Positions 1 through 6,422 are shown, counted from the stretch's first letter. The stretch: 6,706 nucleotides of DNA from an uncultured Eggerthellaceae bacterium (GCA_947565915.1 CANOHY010000068.1:1-6706); one strand, 5' to 3'. Numbers and translations are program-made. Notes: a model not told the origin generated them from the letters alone.

Positions 1-2
1 CA

Positions 3-278
3 GGTCCCATTGGTTTCATTCCTTTGATTGGAGGCATTGCGGCCTTCGGTTATGGTTTATTCGCCGCTACGCAAGCTCGTAAGAAGCAGCAAGAGATTAA
101 AGCCAGAATGGCGAGTAAGCGCTTCAATGGTGTTTTGATTATTCGCAAGTTCATGGCCGAAGTGCGTGAATGGCGCAAGCAATATAAAGCCAACGACGAA
201 GGCATAGCGGATGTTATTGAGAAGATGAATTCCGTTTCCGCAAATCTCCGCGATGGCGTTGACGCCAAACGTGCTTAA
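3..278 (+). CDS. 3' end of a membrane-anchored, charged-helix protein (5' truncated)
   Basis: The reading frame is open from the left edge to TAA at 276-278, so the gene begins outside the window; an in-frame TTG at 24 is unlikely to be its start. The visible 91 residues begin with a Gly/Ile/Phe-rich hydrophobic stretch (GPIGFIPLIGGIAAFGYGLF) that looks like a membrane helix. It is followed at once by a basic cluster (ARKKQQEIKAR) and then by a charged, helix-prone tail with many Lys, Arg and Glu. Under the positive-inside rule the tail should be cytoplasmic. I do not recognise the family. The stop lies 25 nt before the next ATG, on the same strand, so it probably belongs to the SPFH/zinc-ribbon operon. 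A phage-shock-like or LemA-like role can be imagined but nothing in the sequence shows it. Confidence 0.7.
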   Translation, partial: GPIGFIPLIGGIAAFGYGLFAATQARKKQQEIKARMASKRFNGVLIIRKFMAEVREWRKQYKANDEGIADVIEKMNSVSANLRDGVDAKRA

Positions 279-292
279 GCAGCCTGGAAAGC

Positions 293-296
293 GAGG
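293..296 (+). promoter_or_regulatory. Ribosome binding site deciding the start at 304
   Basis: GAGG lies 7 nt before ATG 304. The in-frame ATG at 253 has no such site and would overlap the end of the preceding gene. Translation from 304 also places the first zinc-ribbon cysteine at residue 7, which is typical of these N-terminal zinc ribbons. Confidence 0.7.
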
Positions 297-303
297 TATT
301 ACT

Positions 304-1182
304 ATGGAAATTCAAACCGCGTGCCCCTCTTGCGGAAACCCAATCGATAGCTCAATGAAGTTTTGCCGTTCGTGCGGCACACCTTTAGGCTCTGCGCCAA
401 CGCAAACACCGAAACCCGCTGTAACAAGCGGCCCGGTTTGTTCGAAATGCGGCACCCCCGCAACCGAGCCATCGCAAAAATTCTGCGCCAAATGCGGTGG
501 GTCAATTGTTGTTGCAACGGGCAATGCAACACCGCAAACGTCTACCGCTGCAGCGACTCCTTCCGCAACGGCTGCAGCCCCAGCTACATCTGCCTACCGA
601 CAACCTGCAGCTGTTTCAACACCAGCTGCCTCCTTTACCGACGCTGCTGCAGCTCCTGCAGCAGCGGGTTATGCGGCACCCGCTGCAGGCATGAACGCAA
701 CCGCCAACGCTAAAGTTGCAAACGCTCGCAGTAAGTTCGACGATTTTATGGGCGCTTCAGTCGACACTTCGCAAGTAGGCAGCGATTTCAATTCTCAGGG
801 TGTCACCTTAGATATGGCGAATGCCCAAGCACTCAGCGAGGCATTCAAATGCTTCGGGAAAGTCTATTCGCCCACAGGCGACGTTGCGGGTATGAACACT
901 CCCGAAATTACCGAGCGCCGCAAAAAAGCCAACGAAGATGCCGCCGAGCAAGCAGCAGCACGAAAAGAGCAACGCGAATTTACTGCTCGCGAAGGTAGGG
1001 TTGTGTATGGCGAGCTCACTTCGAAGCTGCAGCCAGGCGTGGGTCCCACCATTGCGATGATTGCGAGCGAACACGAAAAAGCTGCTACTCAGCAAACCCG
1101 AAACCGCCTGAAGCATAATGTGGCACTTGGTGAGCAGAGCAAAAAGGAGGCTGTGGAGCAAGCCGAAAGAGCGCAGGCATAG
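304..1182 (+). CDS. Double zinc-ribbon protein with Ala-rich linker
   Basis: The protein has 292 residues. Two four-cysteine zinc ribbons fill the N-terminus: C7/C10/C21/C24 and C46/C49/C61/C64, each of the CxxCG...FCxxCG form. Residues about 72-130 are an Ala/Thr/Pro-rich, disordered linker. The C-terminal part (about 134-292) is soluble. It starts with a short segment around KFDDFMGAS and carries a highly charged helical stretch (about 203-232) and a Lys/Glu/Gln-rich end. There is no signal peptide or membrane helix, so it should be cytoplasmic. Zinc ribbons of this type usually serve as protein-interaction modules in prokaryotic multidomain proteins; DNA binding is also possible. I do not recognise the C-terminal domain. 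The gene is followed 38 nt later by the SPFH gene. In many COG4260 SPFH proteins a zinc ribbon sits at the C-terminus, so I infer that this protein supplies that module in trans. Confidence 0.85.
   Translation: MEIQTACPSCGNPIDSSMKFCRSCGTPLGSAPTQTPKPAVTSGPVCSKCGTPATEPSQKFCAKCGGSIVVATGNATPQTSTAAATPSATAAAPATSAYRQPAAVSTPAASFTDAAAAPAAAGYAAPAAGMNATANAKVANARSKFDDFMGASVDTSQVGSDFNSQGVTLDMANAQALSEAFKCFGKVYSPTGDVAGMNTPEITERRKKANEDAAEQAAARKEQREFTAREGRVVYGELTSKLQPGVGPTIAMIASEHEKAATQQTRNRLKHNVALGEQSKKEAVEQAERAQA
642..666 (+). repeat. Perfect 11-bp hairpin inside the zinc-ribbon gene
   Basis: CGCTGCTGCAG (642-652) and CTGCAGCAGCG (656-666) are exact reverse complements with a 3-nt loop (CTC). They fall in the Ala-rich linker codons, so the GCT/GCA Ala-codon bias may produce them by chance. 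The predicted RNA stem is nevertheless GC-rich and strong. Confidence 0.6.
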
Positions 1183-1201
1183 GACATCCAGCAAAGTGTC
1201 C
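1182..1201 (+). other. Small intergenic hairpin at the zinc-ribbon stop codon
   Basis: GGACA (1182-1186) pairs with TGTCC (1197-1201), extended by one T-G pair, around an 8-nt loop. The first base is the last base of the TAG stop. No T-run follows, so it is not an intrinsic terminator. It could protect mRNA ends or modulate translation of the next gene, or be chance. Confidence 0.35.
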
Positions 1202-1207
1202 ACAATA

Positions 1208-1214
1208 GAGAGGA
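1208..1214 (+). promoter_or_regulatory. Ribosome binding site deciding the SPFH start at 1221
   Basis: GAGAGGA ends directly against ATG 1215, which is too close for initiation there, but lies 6 nt before the second in-frame ATG at 1221. Starting at 1221 also gives the MAIIDVIKYEGPN N-terminus typical of the YdjI-like family. Confidence 0.7.
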
Positions 1215-1220
1215 ATGGCC

Positions 1221-2474
1221 ATGGCCATAATCGACGTCATTAAATACGAAGGTCCTAACCAACTTTTGGTTTGGAAATTCGACGGCGAGGATTTCAATAC
1301 AGCTTCGCAGCTTATCGTCCATGAATCTCAAGAGGCCATATTCTTCAAAGATGGCCAGGCTCTCGATACGTTTGGGCCGGGGCGCTATACGCTCTCAACG
1401 CAAAACATCCCTTTGCTCAACAAGCTGGTGAACCTGCCATTTGGTGGCGTATCACCATTTCATTGCGAGGTCTATTTCGTAAACAAGACCGAAGAGATGG
1501 CCATTCGCTGGGGCACAGACAAGCGCGTATCCTACGTTGACAATTCGCTCAATCTGCCACTGCCGCTGTCTATTGGTGCTGCTGGCGAGCTTACGATAGC
1601 TGTCGAAGATGCACGCAAACTGGTTATTAAGCTGGTGGGAACTGAGGCCGCGCTTGATCAGCAACGCTTCATTGCCTACATGCGTAGCATAATTAATATG
1701 ACGGTTAAGCCCGTGCTTGCACGCGTTATGCAAGCTGGCGATTATTCCATCTTTAACATCGATGCAGCGATGGATGTTTTAGCTGCCGACCTTCATCAGC
1801 AGCTGGTGCCGGAATTTGCCGATTACGGCATTGAGCTACGCCGTTTCATGATTACCTCCATTGCGAAGCCAGAAGATGACCCGATTTACCAGCGCTATTA
1901 TCGGGCGCTTTCTGATCAAACGCTCAATGTGCTTGAAGCGCAAGCGCGCCAAAACGAGGCAGTGAAGGAAGCTGAAACCCTGTGGAAGGTGGCCCAGCAA
2001 GAGGCCCAGAAGACGGTAATTGATGCTCAGGCGCAAAGCGAGGCGAAGGTCATCGATGCGCGCGCTATGGCCGAGAAACGAAGGGTTGAAGGCTACACTT
2101 ATCAGCAAGAGCGCGGATTCGATGTAAGCCAAACTGTTGCAGCCAATAATGCCGTGGGTGAGTTTACGAACATGGGCATTGGTATGGGTATGATTAGCGG
2201 CATTGGCGGTACGCTGAGCGGAACTGTGGCTGGCATGGCCAATGAAGCCATCAGCGCAAGTATTGCAGGGCAGCCCGCCGCTGCCGCAGACTCCGCCGAT
2301 TCAAGCATGTTCGCCGCGCAAACGGTTTCGCCAACGCCCGATGCGCCAACCGAAGCCGACCCACTTGCAGACATGCGTCTGCGCATCGAGAAACTCAAGC
2401 TTATGCACGATTCGGGACTTATGGATGACGCCGAATTTGAGGAACTTCGCAAGCAAATCATTTCCGAGATTTAG
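1221..2474 (+). CDS. YdjI-like SPFH-domain protein with C-terminal SHOCT module (COG4260)
   Basis: This is a 417-residue member of the stomatin/prohibitin/flotillin/HflK superfamily, of the COG4260 'virion core-like' branch that includes Bacillus YdjI. Family hallmarks seen are the N-terminus MAIIDVIKYEGPN, QLIVHESQEAIFFKDGQAL, FGPGRYTLST, LPFGG.SPF.CEVYFVNK and RWGTDKRVSYVD. The SPFH fold covers roughly residues 10-225. A charged, Ala/Gln/Glu-rich coiled-coil helix follows at about 230-300, then a Gly/Met-rich patch (about 310-345) and an Ala-rich linker. Residues 380-417 form a SHOCT module (LRIEKLKLMHDSGLMDDAEFEELRKQ). No membrane helix is evident, so recruitment to the membrane probably needs a partner; the four-helix protein encoded next is the obvious candidate. 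SPFH proteins oligomerise and organise membrane zones; in Bacillus, YdjI works with PspA and YdjGH in envelope stress. The C-terminal zinc ribbon common in this family is absent and replaced by SHOCT. Confidence 0.93.
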   Translation: MAIIDVIKYEGPNQLLVWKFDGEDFNTASQLIVHESQEAIFFKDGQALDTFGPGRYTLSTQNIPLLNKLVNLPFGGVSPFHCEVYFVNKTEEMAIRWGTDKRVSYVDNSLNLPLPLSIGAAGELTIAVEDARKLVIKLVGTEAALDQQRFIAYMRSIINMTVKPVLARVMQAGDYSIFNIDAAMDVLAADLHQQLVPEFADYGIELRRFMITSIAKPEDDPIYQRYYRALSDQTLNVLEAQARQNEAVKEAETLWKVAQQEAQKTVIDAQAQSEAKVIDARAMAEKRRVEGYTYQQERGFDVSQTVAANNAVGEFTNMGIGMGMISGIGGTLSGTVAGMANEAISASIAGQPAAAADSADSSMFAAQTVSPTPDAPTEADPLADMRLRIEKLKLMHDSGLMDDAEFEELRKQIISEI

Positions 2475-2497
2475 GCTGCCATTTAAACGATACTTTT

Positions 2498-2503
2498 GAA
2501 AGG
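2498..2503 (+). promoter_or_regulatory. Ribosome binding site deciding the start at 2511
   Basis: GAAAGG lies 7 nt before ATG 2511. The alternative in-frame TTG at 2496 overlaps this site and has no Shine-Dalgarno sequence of its own. Confidence 0.6.
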
Positions 2504-2510
2504 CTCAGTT

Positions 2511-3203
2511 ATGAATCGTTCTAAAGGGATTCTGCCTATCGTTGCCTCGGCTCTCATTGTTGCCGTGGTCTTTCTTGTCATCATTCTTGCCGTGCCGCTT
2601 TATCGCGGGACACTGTATTGGACGGCGGTTGCGTTTGGCGGGATAGCAATTGTTGTAGCTTTATTAGCTAATCTTTATGTTGTGCTTTCCTCGCGCTCTA
2701 CCAAAAGCGCTCTTTATCGCATTTCAGTATCGACTGTTGGCATCGTTTATATGGTTGTTGCATGCGCTGTAAGCTTCATCTTCATGCTGATGCCGATGGC
2801 ACCTCTTTGGATTCTCATAGTAGTTCAAGTGATTTTGCTTGCTCTTTGTTTGGCGGGTGTGATTGCGGGCGGTTCAGCAGCGAACACTATTGAACGCGGC
2901 GAAGAGGCAACCTCTATTGCAACTTCTACGATAGCTACGCTGCGCGCACAGGCCGATTCTTTGAAAAGTTTTGCGCAAGACCCACCAACAAGGCAAGCTT
3001 TGAAGAAAGTTGCCGACGAGCTGCGCTTTGCCGACCCTATAAGCAGTCCCGCAACCGCACCTTGCGACCAGCAGCTTTTGGCTTATATAAGCCAACTTGC
3101 CAGCGCTCTTCAAGCTGGCGACACGAATCAGGTTCAATATATTTGTTCGCAGATGAGCGTAGTCATTGCTCAGCGCGCAGCATTCTGCCGCGATGCCAAG
3201 TAA
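2511..3203 (+). CDS. Four-helix membrane protein with cytoplasmic tail
   Basis: The protein has 230 residues. Four hydrophobic helices are visible at about 7-30, 36-59, 71-94 and 97-120, arranged as two hairpins. They are followed by a soluble, helix-prone tail (121-230) with two Ala/Gln-rich segments separated by a Pro-containing stretch (DPISSPATAPC). With four helices, N- and C-termini should lie on the same side; the basic N-terminus (MNRSK) suggests the cytoplasm. I do not recognise a named family. It starts 36 nt after the SPFH gene and ends 27 nt before the zinc-ribbon/LRR gene, so it is almost certainly co-transcribed with them. By analogy with Bacillus YdjG/YdjH, which localise the SPFH protein YdjI to the membrane, I infer that this protein is the membrane anchor for the SPFH assembly; there is no obvious sequence proof of that. 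Confidence 0.85.
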   Translation: MNRSKGILPIVASALIVAVVFLVIILAVPLYRGTLYWTAVAFGGIAIVVALLANLYVVLSSRSTKSALYRISVSTVGIVYMVVACAVSFIFMLMPMAPLWILIVVQVILLALCLAGVIAGGSAANTIERGEEATSIATSTIATLRAQADSLKSFAQDPPTRQALKKVADELRFADPISSPATAPCDQQLLAYISQLASALQAGDTNQVQYICSQMSVVIAQRAAFCRDAK

Positions 3204-3230
3204 GCTGCAATAATCGAGAGGAGCTGCAGC
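3204..3230 (+). promoter_or_regulatory. Ribosome binding site flanked by a 6-bp inverted repeat
   Basis: AGAGGAG (3217-3223) lies 7 nt before ATG 3231, an optimal Shine-Dalgarno sequence. It sits in the 15-nt loop between GCTGCA (3204-3209) and its exact reverse complement TGCAGC (3225-3230), which together fill the whole gap between the two genes. If formed, the stem would display the site in a loop and hold the start codon at its base. The arms are short and GCTGCA is frequent here, so it may be chance. Confidence 0.45.
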
Positions 3231-5411
3231 ATGCATTGCCCAAACTGTGGGTCACCGAACCCTGAAGGCTCATCGTTTTGCGGCATATGTGGCGGCAGCC
3301 TTGAGGGTGGCTTTGCGGCAACGAATCCATCTTCTGCCCAGCGCGAAACCTATCAAGTCCGGGGAAAAGCTCAAGAGCAAAGCTACGTAGCATCTTCCCA
3401 AGCGTATCGGCAGCTCACCTGCCCCGCTTGTGGTCAGCCCACCTTGCAACCACGCCCCGATGGGCAGTTCGCCGACTGCGACGGCTGTGGGTCGGTTGTC
3501 GATATTCGCTCACGTGAAGTAGTGGTTGAGCGGCACGAGCACATTACCAACAACATTACCTATGCATCGCTGGACGACCAGTTTGTTCTTTCCAACGACA
3601 TTACCGTGCTTGAAGGACTCACGGGAAGCGGAATGATGTCTGCTTCCGACCTTATTATTCCAGCTAATCAAGGAATTCGCGTTATTGGAGAGGGCTTTTG
3701 CTTCGGATCGCCCTCCGTGCGCAATGTGGAACTGCCTGAAGGCATCGAGCATATTGGCGCTTCGGCTTTTTGCGATTGCACCGAACTTGTATCCGTAAAG
3801 ATTCCTTCCACGGTAAGCATGATTGATTCTTCCGCCTTCGAGAATTGCACCTCGCTTGAATCGGTGGAAATCCCAAATAATGCACGCCTTGGCGAAAATG
3901 TTTTTCGCGGTTGCACCAGCTTGCGCAAGGTAGTTATAGGCTCAAACGTGCTGGGCGGAAAAGGGGCATTTATCGCCTGTAGCGCCTTAACCGATATAAC
4001 GCTGGGCGCTAATGTGCAGATTGCCGATGAAATGTTTGCTAACTGCGCCGCGCTTGCCCATATACGTTTGCCTGAAGACACGCAATCCATCGGCGAGTAT
4101 GCCTTTTGCGATTGCGCCTCGCTTGCTATTGTCGATTGGCCTTCATCCCTGACTTCCATTGGTGGTGCGGCGTTTCGAGGATGTGCTCGCTTAGCTAAAG
4201 TTGAACTTCCGAGCACCTTGAAATCCATTGGCCCCGATGCATTCGATGGTTGCTCGTCGCTAACCGAAATAGCTTGTCCCGCGTCGGCTCGCTTGGGCGA
4301 CGGCCTTTTCGCCCACTGCGAACGGCTTCGTCGCGCCAGTTTTGCTGAGGGAACCACACGGCTACCCGCCGCCTTGTTTGAAGGCTGTACCCTGCTTGCA
4401 GAAGTAGAAATACCTTCGTCCGTTGTTTTTTTGGGTACCGCAGCTTTCAAAGGCTGTTCGTCGCTTGTAAGTTGCATACTTCCTCCGAGTTTATTGACCA
4501 TTCCGAGCGAGGCATTTAGCGGTTGTGCTGCATTGGTGTCGGTGGGCGAAGGGCCGTTCCAGGTGAAAGCCAATTCGTTTTCCGATTGCTCGCGTTTGGC
4601 TTCTATTGCCATCGACGGCGATGTAGCAGCACGCTCTTTCATTGGTTGTACGGACTTGACCTCTGTCACATTCACTCTAAATACGCAAGTTATTGGCACA
4701 AGCGCGTTTGCTGGCGCATCAAGTCTTACGTTGGTGGAATGCCCGCCTTCGCTTCGAACCATTGAAGAGTCGGCCTTTGCGGACTGCCGAAACCTGGAAG
4801 GGGTCGCTTTTGACGCTTCTTTGATTGCGATTGGCATGGGAGCTTTCCGCGATTGCGCGAGTTTACGCGTGGCCCCCTTACCCGCGGGGCTCAAGGCGCT
4901 TGCACCTTACGCTTTCGCTTCGTGCACCGCACTTGAACTGTTGCAGGTACCTGCATCGGTGGAAGCAATAGCCCAAGGCGCTTTCATGGGTTGCGAAAAC
5001 TTGCGTTCGGTTGAGTTTGCTGGCGCACCTGCCATTGGCATGGGAGCTTTTGCAAATTGCCCGTCTTTGGAGACGCTTGTTTTCCACGATGGGGCACCCA
5101 TAATGGAACCGGGTGCATTTAAGGATGATGGAAGCCTGCAAACCATTGACGCACCGATGGGCTTCTTCATGAATTCGAATGCCGTTTCTCTCTTTGCCGA
5201 TAGCCCTATGCTGCAGCGTTTGCTGATGCCCGATTTCGAAGAAGGCTACGTTGCTTATTTGGACCCCGACCTTCTTGGCGATAGATTGGTGAACTTAAAC
5301 GGGCTTTCGATTCAATGGGCACCTTGGATTATGGCGCATCGCGCTGCTGGCATGACTGCTACTTCAGCTGCGCAACCTAAGAAGCGCCGATTCGGAGGCT
5401 TGTTCAGCTAG
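3231..5411 (+). CDS. Cytoplasmic double zinc-ribbon / BspA-type leucine-rich repeat protein
   Basis: The protein has 726 residues and no signal peptide, membrane helix or cell-wall anchor. Residues 3-20 form a zinc ribbon (C3/C6/C17/C20) and residues 64-86 a second one (C64/C67/C83/C86) of a different, TFIIB-like form. After a bridge (about 92-140) come about 22 leucine-rich repeats of the BspA/LRR_5 class, each 20-23 residues with the pattern AFxxCxxLxxvxiPxxvxxIg, to about residue 670. The last 12 residues (QPKKRRFGGLFS) make a basic tail with two Phe, possibly a membrane or partner contact. BspA-type repeats are best known from secreted or surface adhesins of oral and gut bacteria and from Trichomonas; fusion to zinc ribbons without an export signal points to an intracellular scaffold. 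As last gene of the SPFH cluster it may be the recognition or scaffolding arm of the assembly, which is inference. Confidence 0.92.
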   Translation: MHCPNCGSPNPEGSSFCGICGGSLEGGFAATNPSSAQRETYQVRGKAQEQSYVASSQAYRQLTCPACGQPTLQPRPDGQFADCDGCGSVVDIRSREVVVERHEHITNNITYASLDDQFVLSNDITVLEGLTGSGMMSASDLIIPANQGIRVIGEGFCFGSPSVRNVELPEGIEHIGASAFCDCTELVSVKIPSTVSMIDSSAFENCTSLESVEIPNNARLGENVFRGCTSLRKVVIGSNVLGGKGAFIACSALTDITLGANVQIADEMFANCAALAHIRLPEDTQSIGEYAFCDCASLAIVDWPSSLTSIGGAAFRGCARLAKVELPSTLKSIGPDAFDGCSSLTEIACPASARLGDGLFAHCERLRRASFAEGTTRLPAALFEGCTLLAEVEIPSSVVFLGTAAFKGCSSLVSCILPPSLLTIPSEAFSGCAALVSVGEGPFQVKANSFSDCSRLASIAIDGDVAARSFIGCTDLTSVTFTLNTQVIGTSAFAGASSLTLVECPPSLRTIEESAFADCRNLEGVAFDASLIAIGMGAFRDCASLRVAPLPAGLKALAPYAFASCTALELLQVPASVEAIAQGAFMGCENLRSVEFAGAPAIGMGAFANCPSLETLVFHDGAPIMEPGAFKDDGSLQTIDAPMGFFMNSNAVSLFADSPMLQRLLMPDFEEGYVAYLDPDLLGDRLVNLNGLSIQWAPWIMAHRAAGMTATSAAQPKKRRFGGLFS
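3648..5240 (+). repeat. Array of about 22 BspA-type LRR-coding units
   Basis: Tandem degenerate units of roughly 60-69 nt encode the pattern AFxxCxxL...P. The units differ strongly at DNA level, so the array is old, with occasional exact matches such as the 17-nt ATTGGCATGGGAGCTTT at 4830-4846 and 5034-5050, three units apart. Two units lack the usual cysteine (AFAGASSL and AFKDDGSL). The repeat pattern also causes a long open frame on the opposite strand that is not a gene. Confidence 0.9.
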
Positions 5412-5433
5412 GCTTTCGGGTATCCTGTTGTGC

Positions 5434-6420
5434 ATGCGCGAACGCAAGAACATAGTGCTGCTGTTCAGCAAGTTGCCCGAGGCGGGCCTGGTGAAGACGC
5501 GCTTGAGCACGCTTAAGGACGGCATCTACTCACCCGAAATTGCTGCGCATTTGTTCCATAGCATGCTGTTCGACGTGGTGGAAATCATCATGGCTGCGAT
5601 GGACAGCCTGGAGGCGCAGCCCGAGCTTGCTGCTGCCCGCGAGCGCTCGACCAACTTGCAGAGAGTACGCGAAGCCGACGCCAACGTGCGCGACGCAAGC
5701 AGTGACGCGCACGACATCAGCGCTAACGCGTGCAATGGCAGCAGCGACATACGCGACACCTACCAGCTGGTTATCTCCGTTGCGCCCGAGGCTAACGTGG
5801 CGAAGATGGAGCAGCTCTTCGCCGATGCAGGCACTTGGCCGCGACCCATCGAGTTCATCTGCGACAAGGGCGCGAACTTCGACGAGCATTACAACGACGC
5901 CTTCCAGCAATGCTGGGATAAGGGTGCTGATTGCATCCTGTCCATGGGAGCCGACATGCCGGCACTCACCAAGCGCGACATCTACTTCGGCTTCGAGCAA
6001 CTGCACCGGCTTTGTGATGTTTCCCGCTTCCCGCACGGCGGCATCGTGTTAGCCCCCGATCAGGAGATGGGCGTATCGGTTGTTGGTTGGACACGCGAAA
6101 CCGACTTCGACCACACGGGCGTGTACTACTGCCAAGACGGCTTGACCGTGTTGCCCGCTTACGTGAACAAGGCACGCAAAGCGGAGTTGCCAGCACTGTG
6201 GCTGCCACCCATACCTGACGTAGACACCATGAGCGACTTGATGCACAACGTCACGCTAGTAAATGCACTGGCTTACTGTGCCAAAGATGATGACATCTGC
6301 CCGCCTTGGCGCACCGTGCAAGCATTCCAGGAGCTGGGCCTCAACGACATCTACGTGATGCCCAACGACCTCTTCGACCCACGCGACCACTTGGACGAAA
6401 TCAGCGGCCCTGCAAAATAG
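5434..6420 (+). CDS. DUF2064 / TIGR04282-type GT-A fold transferase with internal insertion
   Basis: The protein has 328 residues, longer than the roughly 200-230 usual for this family. Hallmarks are the N-terminal nucleotide-binding motif FSKLPEAGLVKTRL (11-24), the metal/nucleotide-site region SMGADMPALTKRDI (170-183), GGIVLAPDQEMGVSVVG (202-218) in place of the usual GPaxDGGYYLiG, and PDVDTMSDL (261-269), the family's DxDTxxDL. The family resembles MobA/CofC-like nucleotidyltransferases and glycosyltransferases; some members are annotated in arsenosugar biosynthesis, but no such partner genes are seen here. Substrate unknown. Residues about 61-109 are an Ala/Asp/Ser-rich insertion of low complexity. 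Another 60 residues follow the DxDT motif. The start is ATG 5434; an in-frame TTG at 5428 has a weak GGG 7 nt upstream and is possible. Codons end in G or C far more often than in the genes upstream, suggesting a different history. Hairpins downstream terminate it. Confidence 0.85.
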   Translation: MRERKNIVLLFSKLPEAGLVKTRLSTLKDGIYSPEIAAHLFHSMLFDVVEIIMAAMDSLEAQPELAAARERSTNLQRVREADANVRDASSDAHDISANACNGSSDIRDTYQLVISVAPEANVAKMEQLFADAGTWPRPIEFICDKGANFDEHYNDAFQQCWDKGADCILSMGADMPALTKRDIYFGFEQLHRLCDVSRFPHGGIVLAPDQEMGVSVVGWTRETDFDHTGVYYCQDGLTVLPAYVNKARKAELPALWLPPIPDVDTMSDLMHNVTLVNALAYCAKDDDICPPWRTVQAFQELGLNDIYVMPNDLFDPRDHLDEISGPAK

Positions 6421-6422
6421 TA

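Noticed and set aside
253..303. Upstream in-frame start for the zinc-ribbon gene at 253
   Set aside because: It would overlap the preceding gene, has no ribosome site, and adds 17 residues before a normal zinc-ribbon N-terminus.
1215..1220. First ATG of the SPFH gene at 1215
   Set aside because: The Shine-Dalgarno sequence abuts it directly; the second ATG at 1221 has proper spacing and gives the family's usual N-terminus.
3668..4894. Long minus-strand open frame of 408 codons inside the LRR gene
   Set aside because: It is the shadow of the repeated LRR codons. The plus frame has clear zinc ribbons, LRR pattern and a good ribosome site, while the antisense product is Ser/Ala/Lys-rich without recognisable domains.
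3231..5411. Surface adhesin role for the LRR protein
   Set aside because: No signal peptide, membrane helix, sortase motif or other export signal is present, and the N-terminus is a zinc ribbon.
5530..6052. Overlapping open frames on both strands within the transferase gene (about 168-170 codons)
   Set aside because: They arise from high GC at third positions. The DUF2064 motifs in the chosen frame run from start to stop across the same stretch.
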